Assembly: GCA_947455195.1 (NCBI GenBank)
Contig: CANGMI010000006.1
Coordinates: 248,001-312,000 of the forward strand
Direction of reading: 5' to 3'
DNA from: Pseudomonadota bacterium
GTDB taxonomy: Bacteria > Pseudomonadota > Gammaproteobacteria > Burkholderiales > SG8-39
Length of the DNA: 64,000 bases
Numbering within the stretch: the stretch's first letter is position 1; each line of letters begins with the position of its first letter. The translations under genes were made by a program, and so were the position numbers. Positions 1 through 7,814 of the stretch are shown one piece after another. The notes beneath the pieces were generated by a model. It searched no databases. It was given only the letters and a program-made list of their open reading frames with translations, and had not been told where the DNA came from.

Positions 1-247
1 TGCCGATCTGGCGACCAAGGTCGAAGAACTTGCAGTGGTGGCCATACTCTTCCATCGCCACGCGGCAGGTCAGCCACTTGGCATAGGGGTGGGGCGCGAG
101 GGCCACGGCGGGCTCGTCGAACACCCGGGCACCCTGCAGTTCGTTGATCGCGTGGCTCACGACGAGCTTCTCGATCGAGGTGCGGTACTCGGGGCTTTGC
201 TGGGCAAAGTCCTGCGTGGTCTTCACTTGCGGGTGGGCGTCAGCCAT
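1..247 (-). CDS. PaaA/PaaC-like ferritin-fold di-iron oxygenase subunit, 3' end cut by window
   Basis: Reading the minus strand from an ATG at 247 gives an open frame that runs off the left edge (82 codons visible). A good ribosome site, AGGAGA, lies 7 bases before the ATG. The visible part is helical and contains MEEYGHH near residue 67, an ExxH iron ligand motif, followed by FFDLGRQIG. That pattern is typical of phenylacetic acid catabolic proteins (PF05138), which form the catalytic and structural subunits of phenylacetyl-CoA epoxidase. It is the last visible gene of the 4266-to-1 minus-strand cluster, 93 bases after the CoA-ligase gene. The reductase at the head of the cluster is the electron donor such an oxygenase would need. 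Whether it is the catalytic (PaaA) or structural (PaaC) type cannot be decided from a third of the protein, and the substrate is unknown. Confidence 0.72.
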   Translation of the reverse strand, partial: MADAHPQVKTTQDFAQQSPEYRTSIEKLVVSHAINELQGARVFDEPAVALAPHPYAKWLTCRVAMEEYGHHCKFFDLGRQIG

Positions 248-340
248 GGTGGTTCTCCTGTGAATGCGTCGTGCGTGTGTGTATCGAATGGGTATCGCAG
301 GGGTGAATCGTGTGTGCCTTTGCGGTGCCGTTGCGACCGG

Positions 341-1744
341 TCAGCGTCGCGAGTCGCCGCTCGCGCCGAGCATGTCGCGGTAGCGCGCGCAATAGCCCGC
401 GGCAACGGCCATTTCCTCGCCATCGTCAAAGGCCGGAATGCCGGCACCTTCGAGCGTGCCGAACCAGCCGCTGCGGTCCTCGAGCGTGCCCATCATCGCG
501 TGCATCATCGGCACCTTCGCAGCGGCTGCGATGCGTGCCAGCGTCGCCACGACCGGCGCGGCGTCGACCATGAAGGGCACCACGTGCAGACCAAGCACCA
601 GATCGAAGGCAGGACGCGCGATTGCCAGTGACCGCTCGAAGACCATGCCGAATCGATCCTCGCGGGCATCGGCGAGGAGGTCGAGCGGGTTGGCCACTGC
701 GGCTTCGGGCGGCAATGCCGCGCGCAGCTCATCGGTGAGCATCGTGGGCAACTCGGCCATCAGCAGACCCTCACGCGCGGCCGCATCCGTGGTGAGCACA
801 CCGGGCCCGCCCGAGTTGGACAGCATCAGGACACGCCGGCCCAGCCCGCGCGGAAAGGCGCCCAGGCCCTTGGCCGCCACCAGCAGGCGACGCAGGTTCT
901 CGACCTTGAGAACACCCGCTTCGGCGAGCATGGCATCGAGCTCGTCGTCAGGCATCGCGGCCGACCCGGTGTGCCGCGCCACGGCGCCTGTGCCCGGGGG
1001 CGTGCGCCCGCCCACCAGCGCAATGATGGGCTTGTCGCGCGAGATGGCACGTGCGCTCTCGAGAAAGCGCTTCGGATCGCCGAAGGACTCGACGTAGAGC
1101 GCGATGACCCGGCACAGCGGATCGGCGCCGTAGTGCTCCATGTACTCGGTGATGCCGAGTTGCACCGCGTTGCCCACCGAAATGATCGAGCCGAAGGGCA
1201 GATTCATCTCGTGACTCTTGGCGATCACCTGCTCGGCGATGGCGCCCGATTGCGAGATGAAGGCCACCGGGCCGCCACGCGGCATGGCGCGCAGGAAGGC
1301 GGCTGCAAAGGGCCGGGCCGGATCGAGCTGGTCGATCACCCCGGCACAGTTGGGTCCCGCGACCGTGAGGCCATGCTCGGCAATGAGCGCGCGCAGCTCG
1401 CGATCGCGCGCGAGCCCCACCTCACCGGCTTCGGCGAAACCACCGGGCAGGATGAGGAGGTTGCGATGCCCGGTTGCAGCCGCTTCCCGAACCGCATCGA
1501 CGATGGCATCGGGCCGAATGACGATGACCGCCAGATCGGCGGGCGGCGATACCTCGGCCAGACTCGTGGCCACTGGCAGATCGAAGAGGGTGCCGCCACG
1601 CGGATTCACCGGAATGACGCGCCCGCCGTAGCCCGCGAGATTCAGATTGCGGAGCACGGCGCCGCCGGAACTTGTCAGGCGTTCGGCAGCCCCCACCACA
1701 GCAACGCTGGCGGGACGAAGAAGGGCACTCAGATCGGTGGTCAT
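341..1744 (-). CDS. ADP-forming acyl-CoA synthetase, alpha-type subunit (CoA-binding and ligase domains, no ATP-grasp)
   Basis: The 467-aa protein starts at ATG 1744 (MTTDLSALLRP), the usual beginning of NDP-forming acyl-CoA synthetases. Residues 1-125 are a Rossmann CoA-binding domain, 130-290 the succinyl-CoA-ligase-like domain with GPNC (130-133), SQSGA (164-168) and the expected phospho-histidine H258 in ARHTGS, and 300-460 the third flavodoxin-like domain. The ATP-grasp beta domain found in about 700-aa fused enzymes is absent, so a separate beta subunit should exist, possibly left of the window. The family makes acyl-CoA from acid, CoA and ATP with release of ADP and phosphate. Here it probably activates, or recovers energy from, the acid handled by the neighbouring oxygenase and SDR. 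It follows the 166-aa gene after 19 bases. The acyl substrate is not predictable. Confidence 0.85.
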   Translation of the reverse strand: MTTDLSALLRPASVAVVGAAERLTSSGGAVLRNLNLAGYGGRVIPVNPRGGTLFDLPVATSLAEVSPPADLAVIVIRPDAIVDAVREAAATGHRNLLILPGGFAEAGEVGLARDRELRALIAEHGLTVAGPNCAGVIDQLDPARPFAAAFLRAMPRGGPVAFISQSGAIAEQVIAKSHEMNLPFGSIISVGNAVQLGITEYMEHYGADPLCRVIALYVESFGDPKRFLESARAISRDKPIIALVGGRTPPGTGAVARHTGSAAMPDDELDAMLAEAGVLKVENLRRLLVAAKGLGAFPRGLGRRVLMLSNSGGPGVLTTDAAAREGLLMAELPTMLTDELRAALPPEAAVANPLDLLADAREDRFGMVFERSLAIARPAFDLVLGLHVVPFMVDAAPVVATLARIAAAAKVPMMHAMMGTLEDRSGWFGTLEGAGIPAFDDGEEMAVAAGYCARYRDMLGASGDSRR

Positions 1745-1763
1745 GGATGGTCTGGTTTCACAG

Positions 1764-2264
1764 TCAGAAGATGGCGAGACGCCCGTCGTAGACCCCCAAC
1801 AGCCAGCGGCCCCCGGCATAGAGCGAATACTTGCGAATGAAAGGATGTGCCTCATCGCAACCGGCAAGCACGGCCAGTTCATGGTGATAGGCCGCATACG
1901 AAGCGGCACCGGCCGCAACGCGAGTCATGCCAGGATCGCTGTTTCCGCAGCGCGCGGCAGCCACCGCCGCGGCACCATGGAGAAGGTCGTTCAGCCGGAT
2001 CCAGTCCGGATCAGCCGGGTCGAGATGAACCGCAGCCTCAAGACGACGGCGCTCGGCCTCCTCGGACTCCCACCAGCTGCCGGTGGCGCCCCGCAACAGG
2101 ATGCCCGCCTCCTCCCAGCTCGTGGCGAGCCGAGGGGCAGCGCTGGCATCAAGGCCGAGGCCCTGCAGGTAGGCGGCAATGTCGGCCCGTTCGCCCGCAC
2201 CAAGCGGTTCGCCCAGCGTAGAGAACCAGGCTTCGCCCAGCGCATCGCGCATTGGCTGCCCCAT
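1764..2264 (-). CDS. Unrecognised 166-aa protein in the oxygenase/CoA-ligase cluster
   Basis: A 166-aa frame lies in the same direction as its neighbours, with its ATG two bases after the SDR stop and its stop 19 bases before the CoA-ligase start, so it is almost certainly a real cotranscribed gene. I do not recognise the family. It is acidic, probably mostly helical, rich in Trp, Leu and Ala, with no signal peptide, membrane segment or Cys metal cluster. Notable parts are SWWESEEAERRR near the middle and a C-terminus rich in aromatics (YAAYHHELAVL, then HPFIRKYSLYAGGRWLLGVYDG). HHE and other His/Glu residues could bind metal, but no ExxH pair like that of the adjacent PaaA-like protein is clear. 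It could be a small accessory subunit of the oxygenase or a pathway enzyme; this is inference from position only. Confidence 0.68.
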   Translation of the reverse strand: MGQPMRDALGEAWFSTLGEPLGAGERADIAAYLQGLGLDASAAPRLATSWEEAGILLRGATGSWWESEEAERRRLEAAVHLDPADPDWIRLNDLLHGAAAVAAARCGNSDPGMTRVAAGAASYAAYHHELAVLAGCDEAHPFIRKYSLYAGGRWLLGVYDGRLAIF

Positions 2265-2266
2265 GG

Positions 2267-3220
2267 TCAGAGCACCGGATCGTCAGAGAAGACTTCAAGA
2301 TCGGTCACCAGATCGGTGAAGTGGGGTGCAAAGGTCTTCATCGCGTTCGACATGCCGGCCAGGTCGAACCCGCCCGAGGGCACGAGTTGCTTCATCACCG
2401 GGCGTGCCTGCGAGAAGAGGAACATCTCGCGCCCGCGCGCGCCGACCAGTTGCCCGGTGACATGACGGGCCGCCGACGAGGCAAGCCAGGTGGCGAGGCG
2501 CGCCACGTAGAGCGGAGATACCTCGAGCGCACGCGCCTTGTAGGCGGCCTGCGCTTCATTGGCTGGCTGGATGCTTTCGGTGACGCGGGTCGCGCCGAAC
2601 GGAATCACCGCATTGCAGGTGATGCCCGAGCGCGCCAGGTCGTGCGCGCTGACTCGGGTGAGCGCAATGAGGCCACCCTTGGCCGCGGCATACGCGGCCT
2701 GGCCGAAGTTGCCGTAGATGGCGGCGGTCGAGACCAGATTGAGAATGGCACCCGGCTCGCGACCGGCCTTCACGTGATCGCGCATGACGGGCGCGGCAGC
2801 CGCGACGAGGCGAAATGCCCCGTTGAGGTTGGTGCGGATCACCGCATCCCAGGCCTCGAGGTTGGCCTTGAACACGAACCCGTCGCGGATGATGGCGGCG
2901 TTGTTGACCACGATGTCGACGCTGCCGAAACGCTCGACGGCCAGTCGCACCGCATCGGCGGCGACCGTACCCTCTGCAATGTCACCCGCCAGGCCCGCCG
3001 TACGGGGCAACCCGGCGGCCACCTCGAGGGCGAGACCCGGGGCCTCGGGCTCACCGCCGATGGTGACGCCACTGTCGACGATCACCACATTGGCGCCGTG
3101 GGCGAGCAGATCGGTGACGATCGCGAGGCCAATGCCCCGTGCGCCACCGGAGACGATGGCGGTACGCCCAGCCAGTGCCTGGCTGCTGTCCTGATGGTCG
3201 TGATGAACTGCTTCACTCAT
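2267..3220 (-). CDS. Short-chain dehydrogenase/reductase (SDR), probably acting on a CoA-thioester intermediate
   Basis: Classical SDR of 317 aa: cofactor motif SGGARGIG at 24-31, NNAA at 106-109, and the catalytic set N131, S164, Y177, K181 (YAAAK). I chose ATG 3220 because GGAG lies 8 bases before it. An earlier ATG at 3265 overlaps the reductase stop (ATGA) but has a poor ribosome site and would add 15 residues. The protein extends about 70 residues beyond the usual 250-aa fold; that tail (VGARGREMFLFSQARP onward) resembles larger SDRs acting on 3-hydroxyacyl-CoA-type substrates, so a hydroxyacyl or dihydrodiol dehydrogenase role fits. It is cotranscribed with the reductase upstream and the 166-aa gene downstream. 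Coenzyme preference and substrate cannot be stated. Confidence 0.85.
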   Translation of the reverse strand: MSEAVHHDHQDSSQALAGRTAIVSGGARGIGLAIVTDLLAHGANVVIVDSGVTIGGEPEAPGLALEVAAGLPRTAGLAGDIAEGTVAADAVRLAVERFGSVDIVVNNAAIIRDGFVFKANLEAWDAVIRTNLNGAFRLVAAAAPVMRDHVKAGREPGAILNLVSTAAIYGNFGQAAYAAAKGGLIALTRVSAHDLARSGITCNAVIPFGATRVTESIQPANEAQAAYKARALEVSPLYVARLATWLASSAARHVTGQLVGARGREMFLFSQARPVMKQLVPSGGFDLAGMSNAMKTFAPHFTDLVTDLEVFSDDPVL

Positions 3221-3261
3221 GCTGTTGTCTCCCGATTCGGCGCCGCCCTTGCCCAGCCCGG

Positions 3262-4266
3262 TCATGGCGCTGTCGCCTGATCGTAGAAGGCATCGGCATG
3301 AATGTCACGCAAGCCCAGTCCGCGCGAACGCAGCAGCGTCGTTGCCGCCTCGACCATCGGTGGCGGACCCGCCAGATAGGCCTTCATGCCGGTGACGCTG
3401 GCCAGGTCGGCTGCGACTGCGTCATGGAGGAAGCCACTGCGTCGTGTCGTGCCCGCGGCGTCGGAGAGCACGATCTCGTAACTGAATTGCGGATGCGCCG
3501 CTGCCAGACGCTCGAGCAGCGCCTCGTTGTAGACGTCGCGCTCGGCGCGCACCCCGAAGTACAGGCGCACCGGCGCACGGTGGCCGCGTTCGAGGAGAAG
3601 ACGCAGGATGCTCTGGATCGGCGCCAGGCCTGACCCCCCGGCCATCAGCAGCACGGGCCCTTCGTGATAGTCGCGCAGGTACGACGTGCCGAGCGGCCCC
3701 TTCAGCGTGACCCGATCACCGACTGCGAGCGAGTCGCACACATGCGTGCTGGCCCGACCGCCGGGCACCTTGCGCACGTGGAATTCGAGTTCACCTTCAC
3801 CGGGTACGCTCGCCATCGAGTACTGCCGCTCGAGGCCGGGAATGAATTCGAGCGATACATACTGACCGGCCGAGAAGAAGAATTCACCCCGCCCCTCGTG
3901 CACCAGATGCACCGACCGGATGTCGTGCGTGAGCCACTCCAGACGCTCGACGCGGCAGGGCAGGATGCGTGACGGGTGCATCACGATCTCGCCTTCGGGC
4001 AGGCGCTTCACCGTGGTGTCGCCCCAGACCTGGGTACGACAGGCGAGGATGAGTCCGGTGGCGTGCTCCTCGTCGGTGAGCGCGAATTCGGAGTGCTCGA
4101 GTTCGTTGACATCGCCATCGACCAGTTCGCACTTGCAGGCCCCGCAGTTGCCGGCAAGGCAACTGTGCGAGAAGTAGACGCCGGCCCGACGGGCTGCATC
4201 GAGAACGGTCTCGCCATCGAGGGCGTCAAGCGTTTCGCCGGAATCGGCAAGGGTGAGGAGTGGCAC
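3262..4266 (-). CDS. Oxygenase reductase component: plant-type [2Fe-2S] ferredoxin + FAD + NAD(P)H domains
   Basis: The 334-aa electron-transfer protein is colinear with phenol- and naphthalene-dioxygenase-type reductases. Residues 1-90 form a plant-type ferredoxin with cluster cysteines C36, C41, C44 and C76 (CxxxxCxxC...C). Residues about 100-200 are the FAD domain with RQYS at 147-150, and about 205-330 the NAD(P)H domain with GGSGLAP at 210-216 and LAGPPPMV near the end. It would pass electrons from NAD(P)H to an oxygenase, probably the PaaA-like protein at the far end of this operon; PaaE carries the same domains in a different order. The assigned start is GTG 4266 (MPLLTLADSG) with no obvious Shine-Dalgarno. 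It is the first gene of the cluster and is divergent from marR, with a candidate promoter at 4380-4400. Confidence 0.88.
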   Translation of the reverse strand: MPLLTLADSGETLDALDGETVLDAARRAGVYFSHSCLAGNCGACKCELVDGDVNELEHSEFALTDEEHATGLILACRTQVWGDTTVKRLPEGEIVMHPSRILPCRVERLEWLTHDIRSVHLVHEGRGEFFFSAGQYVSLEFIPGLERQYSMASVPGEGELEFHVRKVPGGRASTHVCDSLAVGDRVTLKGPLGTSYLRDYHEGPVLLMAGGSGLAPIQSILRLLLERGHRAPVRLYFGVRAERDVYNEALLERLAAAHPQFSYEIVLSDAAGTTRRSGFLHDAVAADLASVTGMKAYLAGPPPMVEAATTLLRSRGLGLRDIHADAFYDQATAP

Positions 4267-4392
4267 GATGAAGTCGGATCGGGAGCGTGGATGAAGGGGT
4301 GTCTGTCGGCGGGACCGCGCGTTGCATCGAACCTTGCCGATGAACGCGCCATCTCGCCGCAGGGCGGTGTAAAGTATCGGTCCGATGAGTGG

Positions 4393-4899
4393 ATGTCAAA
4401 TAGTTTGAATACCAAACAAACTCGCGAGCAGACCGCAGCCACGAAAGGCAGTGCCGGCAGCAAGGCTGCCGTGGTCGTCGCACGTGGCATGCTGCCTCAA
4501 CTGCTCGGTTACGAACTGCGACTCGCGCAGCAGGCCGTCTTTCGCGATTTCGAGCAGTCCGTCGGTGCGCTTGGCATCTCGGCCGGGCGGGTCGGGGTAC
4601 TGATTCTGGTCGAAGCCAATCCAGGTATCGCACAGAGCCCTCTGGCACACGCCGTCGGACTCGACCGTTCGAGTCTCGTGCCCCTGCTCGATCAACTCGA
4701 GGGGGCCGGATGGCTCGAGCGACGGGCTGGCACCGACCGACGTTCCAACGGACTGTGGCTTACCGCGGCCGGTGCAACGCTCCTCGCCCGGGTGAAGACG
4801 CGTGTGCGCGCCCACGAGAAGCGGATCGCCGCGCGACTGCAACCGGACGAACGCATCGAACTCATGCGGCTTCTTCGATTGCTGGCCGCGGCTGCCTGA
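4393..4899 (+). CDS. MarR-family transcriptional regulator
   Basis: The protein has the winged-helix MarR fold: dimer helix (LLGYELRLAQQAVFRDFEQ), then HTH (GIAQSPLAHAVGLDRSSLVPLLDQLE) and wing (GTDRRSNGLWLT). The longest likely frame starts at ATG 4393 (168 aa), but this ATG has no ribosome site and lies inside the candidate operator and the -35 of the divergent promoter. GTG 4471, preceded by AAGG, would give 142 aa, the usual family length, and leaves the palindrome intergenic; I think it is the better start. It probably represses the divergent reductase-SDR-ligase-oxygenase operon and itself, with an aromatic or acyl-CoA compound as inducer, as is common for MarR proteins next to catabolic genes. 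It converges on phoR. Confidence 0.85.
   Translation: MSNSLNTKQTREQTAATKGSAGSKAAVVVARGMLPQLLGYELRLAQQAVFRDFEQSVGALGISAGRVGVLILVEANPGIAQSPLAHAVGLDRSSLVPLLDQLEGAGWLERRAGTDRRSNGLWLTAAGATLLARVKTRVRAHEKRIAARLQPDERIELMRLLRLLAAAA
4394..4422. promoter_or_regulatory. Candidate MarR operator overlapping the -35 of the divergent reductase operon
   Basis: An AT-rich island stands out from the GC-rich surroundings. On the minus strand TTGACA (4394-4399) is a perfect -35; 15-17 bases downstream are GATACT/TACTTT. Directly upstream of that -35 is the inverted repeat GTTTG-AATAC-CAAAC (4403-4417), and CAAATAGTTTG (4397-4407) adds an overlapping second dyad. A palindrome of this size beside a promoter, next to a divergent marR gene, is the usual layout for MarR autoregulation and control of a catabolic operon. 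Binding is inferred, not shown. Confidence 0.5.
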
Positions 4900-4953
4900 C
4901 CCGGCGCTGCTGACCGAGGTCGATGGCGCGGCGCCCCGGCGAACACGAGACGT

Positions 4954-6303
4954 TCAGGCCGAGGCGGGTACCCGCCCGGATACGGCCCGTGGATCGACAA
5001 CCCCGTCGACAAGCAAACGCGCCCGAGGAAAACGACACCGGAACACCGCACCGCGGCCCAGCGCCGATTCGATCACAAGACTCGCCTGATGACGAAGCAG
5101 CACATGCTTCACGATGGCCAGACCGAGCCCGGTCCCGCCGGTCTCGCGTGAACGGCTGCGATCGACTCGGTAGAAGCGCTCGGTGAGACGCGGTATGTGC
5201 TCGGGTGCAATGCCGATGCCGGTATCGGAGACTTCGTAAGCGACACCATCGCCATCGGCCTTCCACGTCAACCGGATCAGGCCACCCTCGGGCGTATAAC
5301 GGATGGCATTGGACAGGAGGTTGGCAAAGGCGCTGCGCAGTTCCTCCGCGCTGCCACGCAGGCCGATCGGTGCTGCCTCGGCCTCGATCCGGTGGCGCCC
5401 CGCACTGAGGCTTCGCCCTTCCTCGAGCAGCGCCCAGACCATCGAAGTCACGTCGACCGGTGAATCGACCACCGGATTGTCGCCGGCCTCGAGCCGCGAC
5501 AGGGTCAGCAGGTCTTCGACCAGGCGTGTCATGCGCTGCGACTGGTCGAACATCACCTGGATCGCACGGGTACGCAAGGCGCCATCGATATCGCCTGACA
5601 CCATGTGCTCGAGATAACCGTTGATCACGGTGAGGGGTGTGCGCAGTTCATGCGACACGTTGGCGATGAAGTCGCGACGAACTCTCTCGGTGCGCTCCAC
5701 CGCAGTGACATCGCGAAGCACGAGCAGACTGTCATGCTCGCCAAAGCGCGCGACCTGCAGGGACAGAAACGCGGGTGGCACGGTGGTCGTCTCGATCACC
5801 ATAGGCTGCCCGGGCGTCTCCATCGGTTCGTCGCCCAGCCACGCGACAAGACCCGGATAACGCACCAGATTCGTCAGGATGCGGCCGCGATCGCTCACCC
5901 GATCGATGCCCAGCAGACGCTCGGCCACACTGTTGCACCAGTCGATGCGCAACTCGCGATCAAGCAGCACGACACCGTCGGGCAAGGCCTGGGTCGCCAG
6001 TTCCATGCGCTTGAGCGCATCGCCAAGACGCAATTGAACCTGCTCCTCGCGGCGATGCACGCGATAGAGCTCGGAAAAGACGTCGCCCCAGGCGCCCCAG
6101 CCGTCGGGCACACGCGCAACGTCGGGCGCGCGCAGCCACCGGCGCAGGCGATCGAGGTAGCGCAACTGGATGAGTACGAAGCCGAAAAGCCCGATAGCCA
6201 GAATGGCCAAAGCCGTAATCGGACCTGCCACCACCAGTGCGGTGAGGGACAGCACCACGACGAAGCCGATGCGCAGCGCAGGCGCCACCCAGAAGATGCT
6301 CAC
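4954..6303 (-). CDS. phoR: Phosphate regulon sensor histidine kinase PhoR
   Basis: The 449-aa membrane kinase has two N-terminal hydrophobic segments (about 8-28 and 28-47), a PAS-like region (about 95-205, ALPDGVVLLD), a dimerisation/phosphoacceptor helix with H218 in FIANVSHELRTPL, and an ATPase domain with N box (NLLSNAIRYTP), G1 (DTGIGI) and G2 (GTGLGLAIVKHVL). Length and architecture match PhoR rather than a generic kinase. It acts at the inner membrane: under phosphate starvation it phosphorylates PhoB, and with phosphate in excess PhoU keeps it inactive. It is the third gene of phoU-phoB-phoR, 29 bases after phoB. The PAS-to-kinase segment is intact and no residue looks lost. Confidence 0.95.
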   Translation of the reverse strand: MSIFWVAPALRIGFVVVLSLTALVVAGPITALAILAIGLFGFVLIQLRYLDRLRRWLRAPDVARVPDGWGAWGDVFSELYRVHRREEQVQLRLGDALKRMELATQALPDGVVLLDRELRIDWCNSVAERLLGIDRVSDRGRILTNLVRYPGLVAWLGDEPMETPGQPMVIETTTVPPAFLSLQVARFGEHDSLLVLRDVTAVERTERVRRDFIANVSHELRTPLTVINGYLEHMVSGDIDGALRTRAIQVMFDQSQRMTRLVEDLLTLSRLEAGDNPVVDSPVDVTSMVWALLEEGRSLSAGRHRIEAEAAPIGLRGSAEELRSAFANLLSNAIRYTPEGGLIRLTWKADGDGVAYEVSDTGIGIAPEHIPRLTERFYRVDRSRSRETGGTGLGLAIVKHVLLRHQASLVIESALGRGAVFRCRFPRARLLVDGVVDPRAVSGRVPASA

Positions 6304-6332
6304 CGCGTCGACATCCGGTCAGTCATGCCGGG

Positions 6333-7037
6333 TCAGGCAGGCCGCGCGAGCTTGTAGCCTGCGCCCCGCACCGTGACCAGCCACGCATCGGCTCCGGCAC
6401 CCAGCGTGAGTCGCAAGCGCCGCATGTGGACATCAACCGTTCGCTCCTCGATGAACACGTGGTCACCCCACACCTTGTCGAGCAGCTGCGCACGCGAAAA
6501 CACACGCTCCGGATGCGCCAGCAGGAAGCGCAGCAGTCGAAATTCAGTCGGGCCGATCTCGACCGGTGCCCCGGCAACCGAGACCACGTGACTGCGTGCA
6601 TCCAGACGAATCGGCCCTACCTCGAGAACATCATTGCCCTGCTCGGGCGCGCGCCGGCGCAGGACCGCGCGAATGCGGGCTACCAGTTCGCGCGGGGCGA
6701 ACGGCTTCACCACGTAATCATCGGCGCCCTGCTCCAGCCCCGTGACCCGATCGGTTTCGGTCGCACGCGCAGTGAGCATGATGATCGGCAGATCGCGGGT
6801 CCGCAGCTGGCTGCGCAACCGCTGCGCGAGCACGATACCGGATACGCCGGGCAGCATCCAGTCGACGAGCGCGATGTCGGGCAGTATCTCGCCGATGCGC
6901 TCGAGCGCCTCTTCGGCCGAACCGGTGATGATGACGCCAAAGCCGGCATGGCTCAGGGTGAAGCCAACCAGCTCCTGGATGGCAGGATCGTCCTCGACCA
7001 CGAGAACCGTGGTCGTGGCGGAATCGACAGTCGTCAT
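6333..7037 (-). CDS. phoB: Phosphate regulon response regulator PhoB
   Basis: OmpR/PhoB-type regulator. The receiver domain has acidic residues VVEDD near the N-terminus and the phospho-acceptor D59 in LVDWMLPG, followed by a C-terminal winged-helix domain (RLLRFLLAHPERVFSRAQLLDKVWG, then ERTVDVHMRRLR). I chose ATG 7037 (MTTVDSATTTVLVVEDD, 234 aa) because PhoB proteins begin a few residues before this strand; a GTG at 7079 would add 14 residues without better ribosome-site support. It binds Pho boxes; one lies before phoU at 7949-7966, so the operon is probably autoregulated. It sits between phoU and phoR. Confidence 0.95.
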   Translation of the reverse strand: MTTVDSATTTVLVVEDDPAIQELVGFTLSHAGFGVIITGSAEEALERIGEILPDIALVDWMLPGVSGIVLAQRLRSQLRTRDLPIIMLTARATETDRVTGLEQGADDYVVKPFAPRELVARIRAVLRRRAPEQGNDVLEVGPIRLDARSHVVSVAGAPVEIGPTEFRLLRFLLAHPERVFSRAQLLDKVWGDHVFIEERTVDVHMRRLRLTLGAGADAWLVTVRGAGYKLARPA

Positions 7038-7112
7038 GATCGGCCGTTCATGGCTGGACAGGCGTTGGTCGATCGGCACGCCGAAAACCGTACATGAGCC
7101 AGGGGCACATGG

Positions 7113-7814
7113 TCAGGCGAGGTCGGGCCTTGATTTGGCCGAACTGTGCCGGATGTCGGTGCCATCGACGATGTAGACCACATGCTCGGCGATATTCTTC
7201 GCATGGTCACCGATACGCTCGATCGCCTTGGCGATCCAGACGATGTCGATCGCCGTCGAGATCGTGCGCGGGTCCTCCATCATGTAGGTTACGAGTTGGC
7301 GCATGATGGCGCGAAACTCGTTGTCGAGGAGCACGTCCTCGCGGATGAGCTCCTGCGCTGCACGGGCATCGAGGCGGGCATAGGCGTCGAGTGCCTTGCG
7401 CAGCTGGGCCAGTGCCACCTCGGCCGCATGCGTGACATCGGCAAGGCGCGGCACTTGCAGCGGGCCGCGGTCAAGAAGCTGGCGGGCGGTGCGGGCGATC
7501 TTCTTGGCTTCATCGCCCATGCGCTCCAGATCGGTCACGGTCTTCGCGATCGAGAGCACGGTGCGCAGATCACCGGCCGTCGGCTGGCGCCGGGCGATGA
7601 TCTGTGCGCAGGCTTCATCAATATCGATTTCGAACTCATTGACCTGTCGATCGACTTCGATGGCCGTATCGAGCGCATCCAGATCGCCCGAGGACAGGCC
7701 ACGCACCGCGTTGCGAATCTGCGACTCGACAAGCCCCCCCATCTGCAGCACCTTGGACCGCACGTTCTCCAGGTCGGAGTCGAACTGCTTGAATGTGTGC
7801 TCGGTCGGCGGCAT
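7113..7814 (-). CDS. phoU: Phosphate signalling protein PhoU
   Basis: A 233-aa all-helical protein starting at ATG 7814 (MPPTEHTFKQFDSDLENVR), with two PhoU three-helix repeats. Each repeat carries the family's acidic metal-site motif: DLERMGDEAKKIA in the first half and AIERIGDHAKNIAEH in the second. The cytoplasmic protein connects the Pst phosphate transporter to PhoR and prevents PhoB activation when phosphate is plentiful. It is the first gene of phoU-phoB-phoR; the ATG lies 134 bases from the Pho box. The pstSCAB genes that often precede it are not in this window. Confidence 0.95.
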   Translation of the reverse strand: MPPTEHTFKQFDSDLENVRSKVLQMGGLVESQIRNAVRGLSSGDLDALDTAIEVDRQVNEFEIDIDEACAQIIARRQPTAGDLRTVLSIAKTVTDLERMGDEAKKIARTARQLLDRGPLQVPRLADVTHAAEVALAQLRKALDAYARLDARAAQELIREDVLLDNEFRAIMRQLVTYMMEDPRTISTAIDIVWIAKAIERIGDHAKNIAEHVVYIVDGTDIRHSSAKSRPDLA

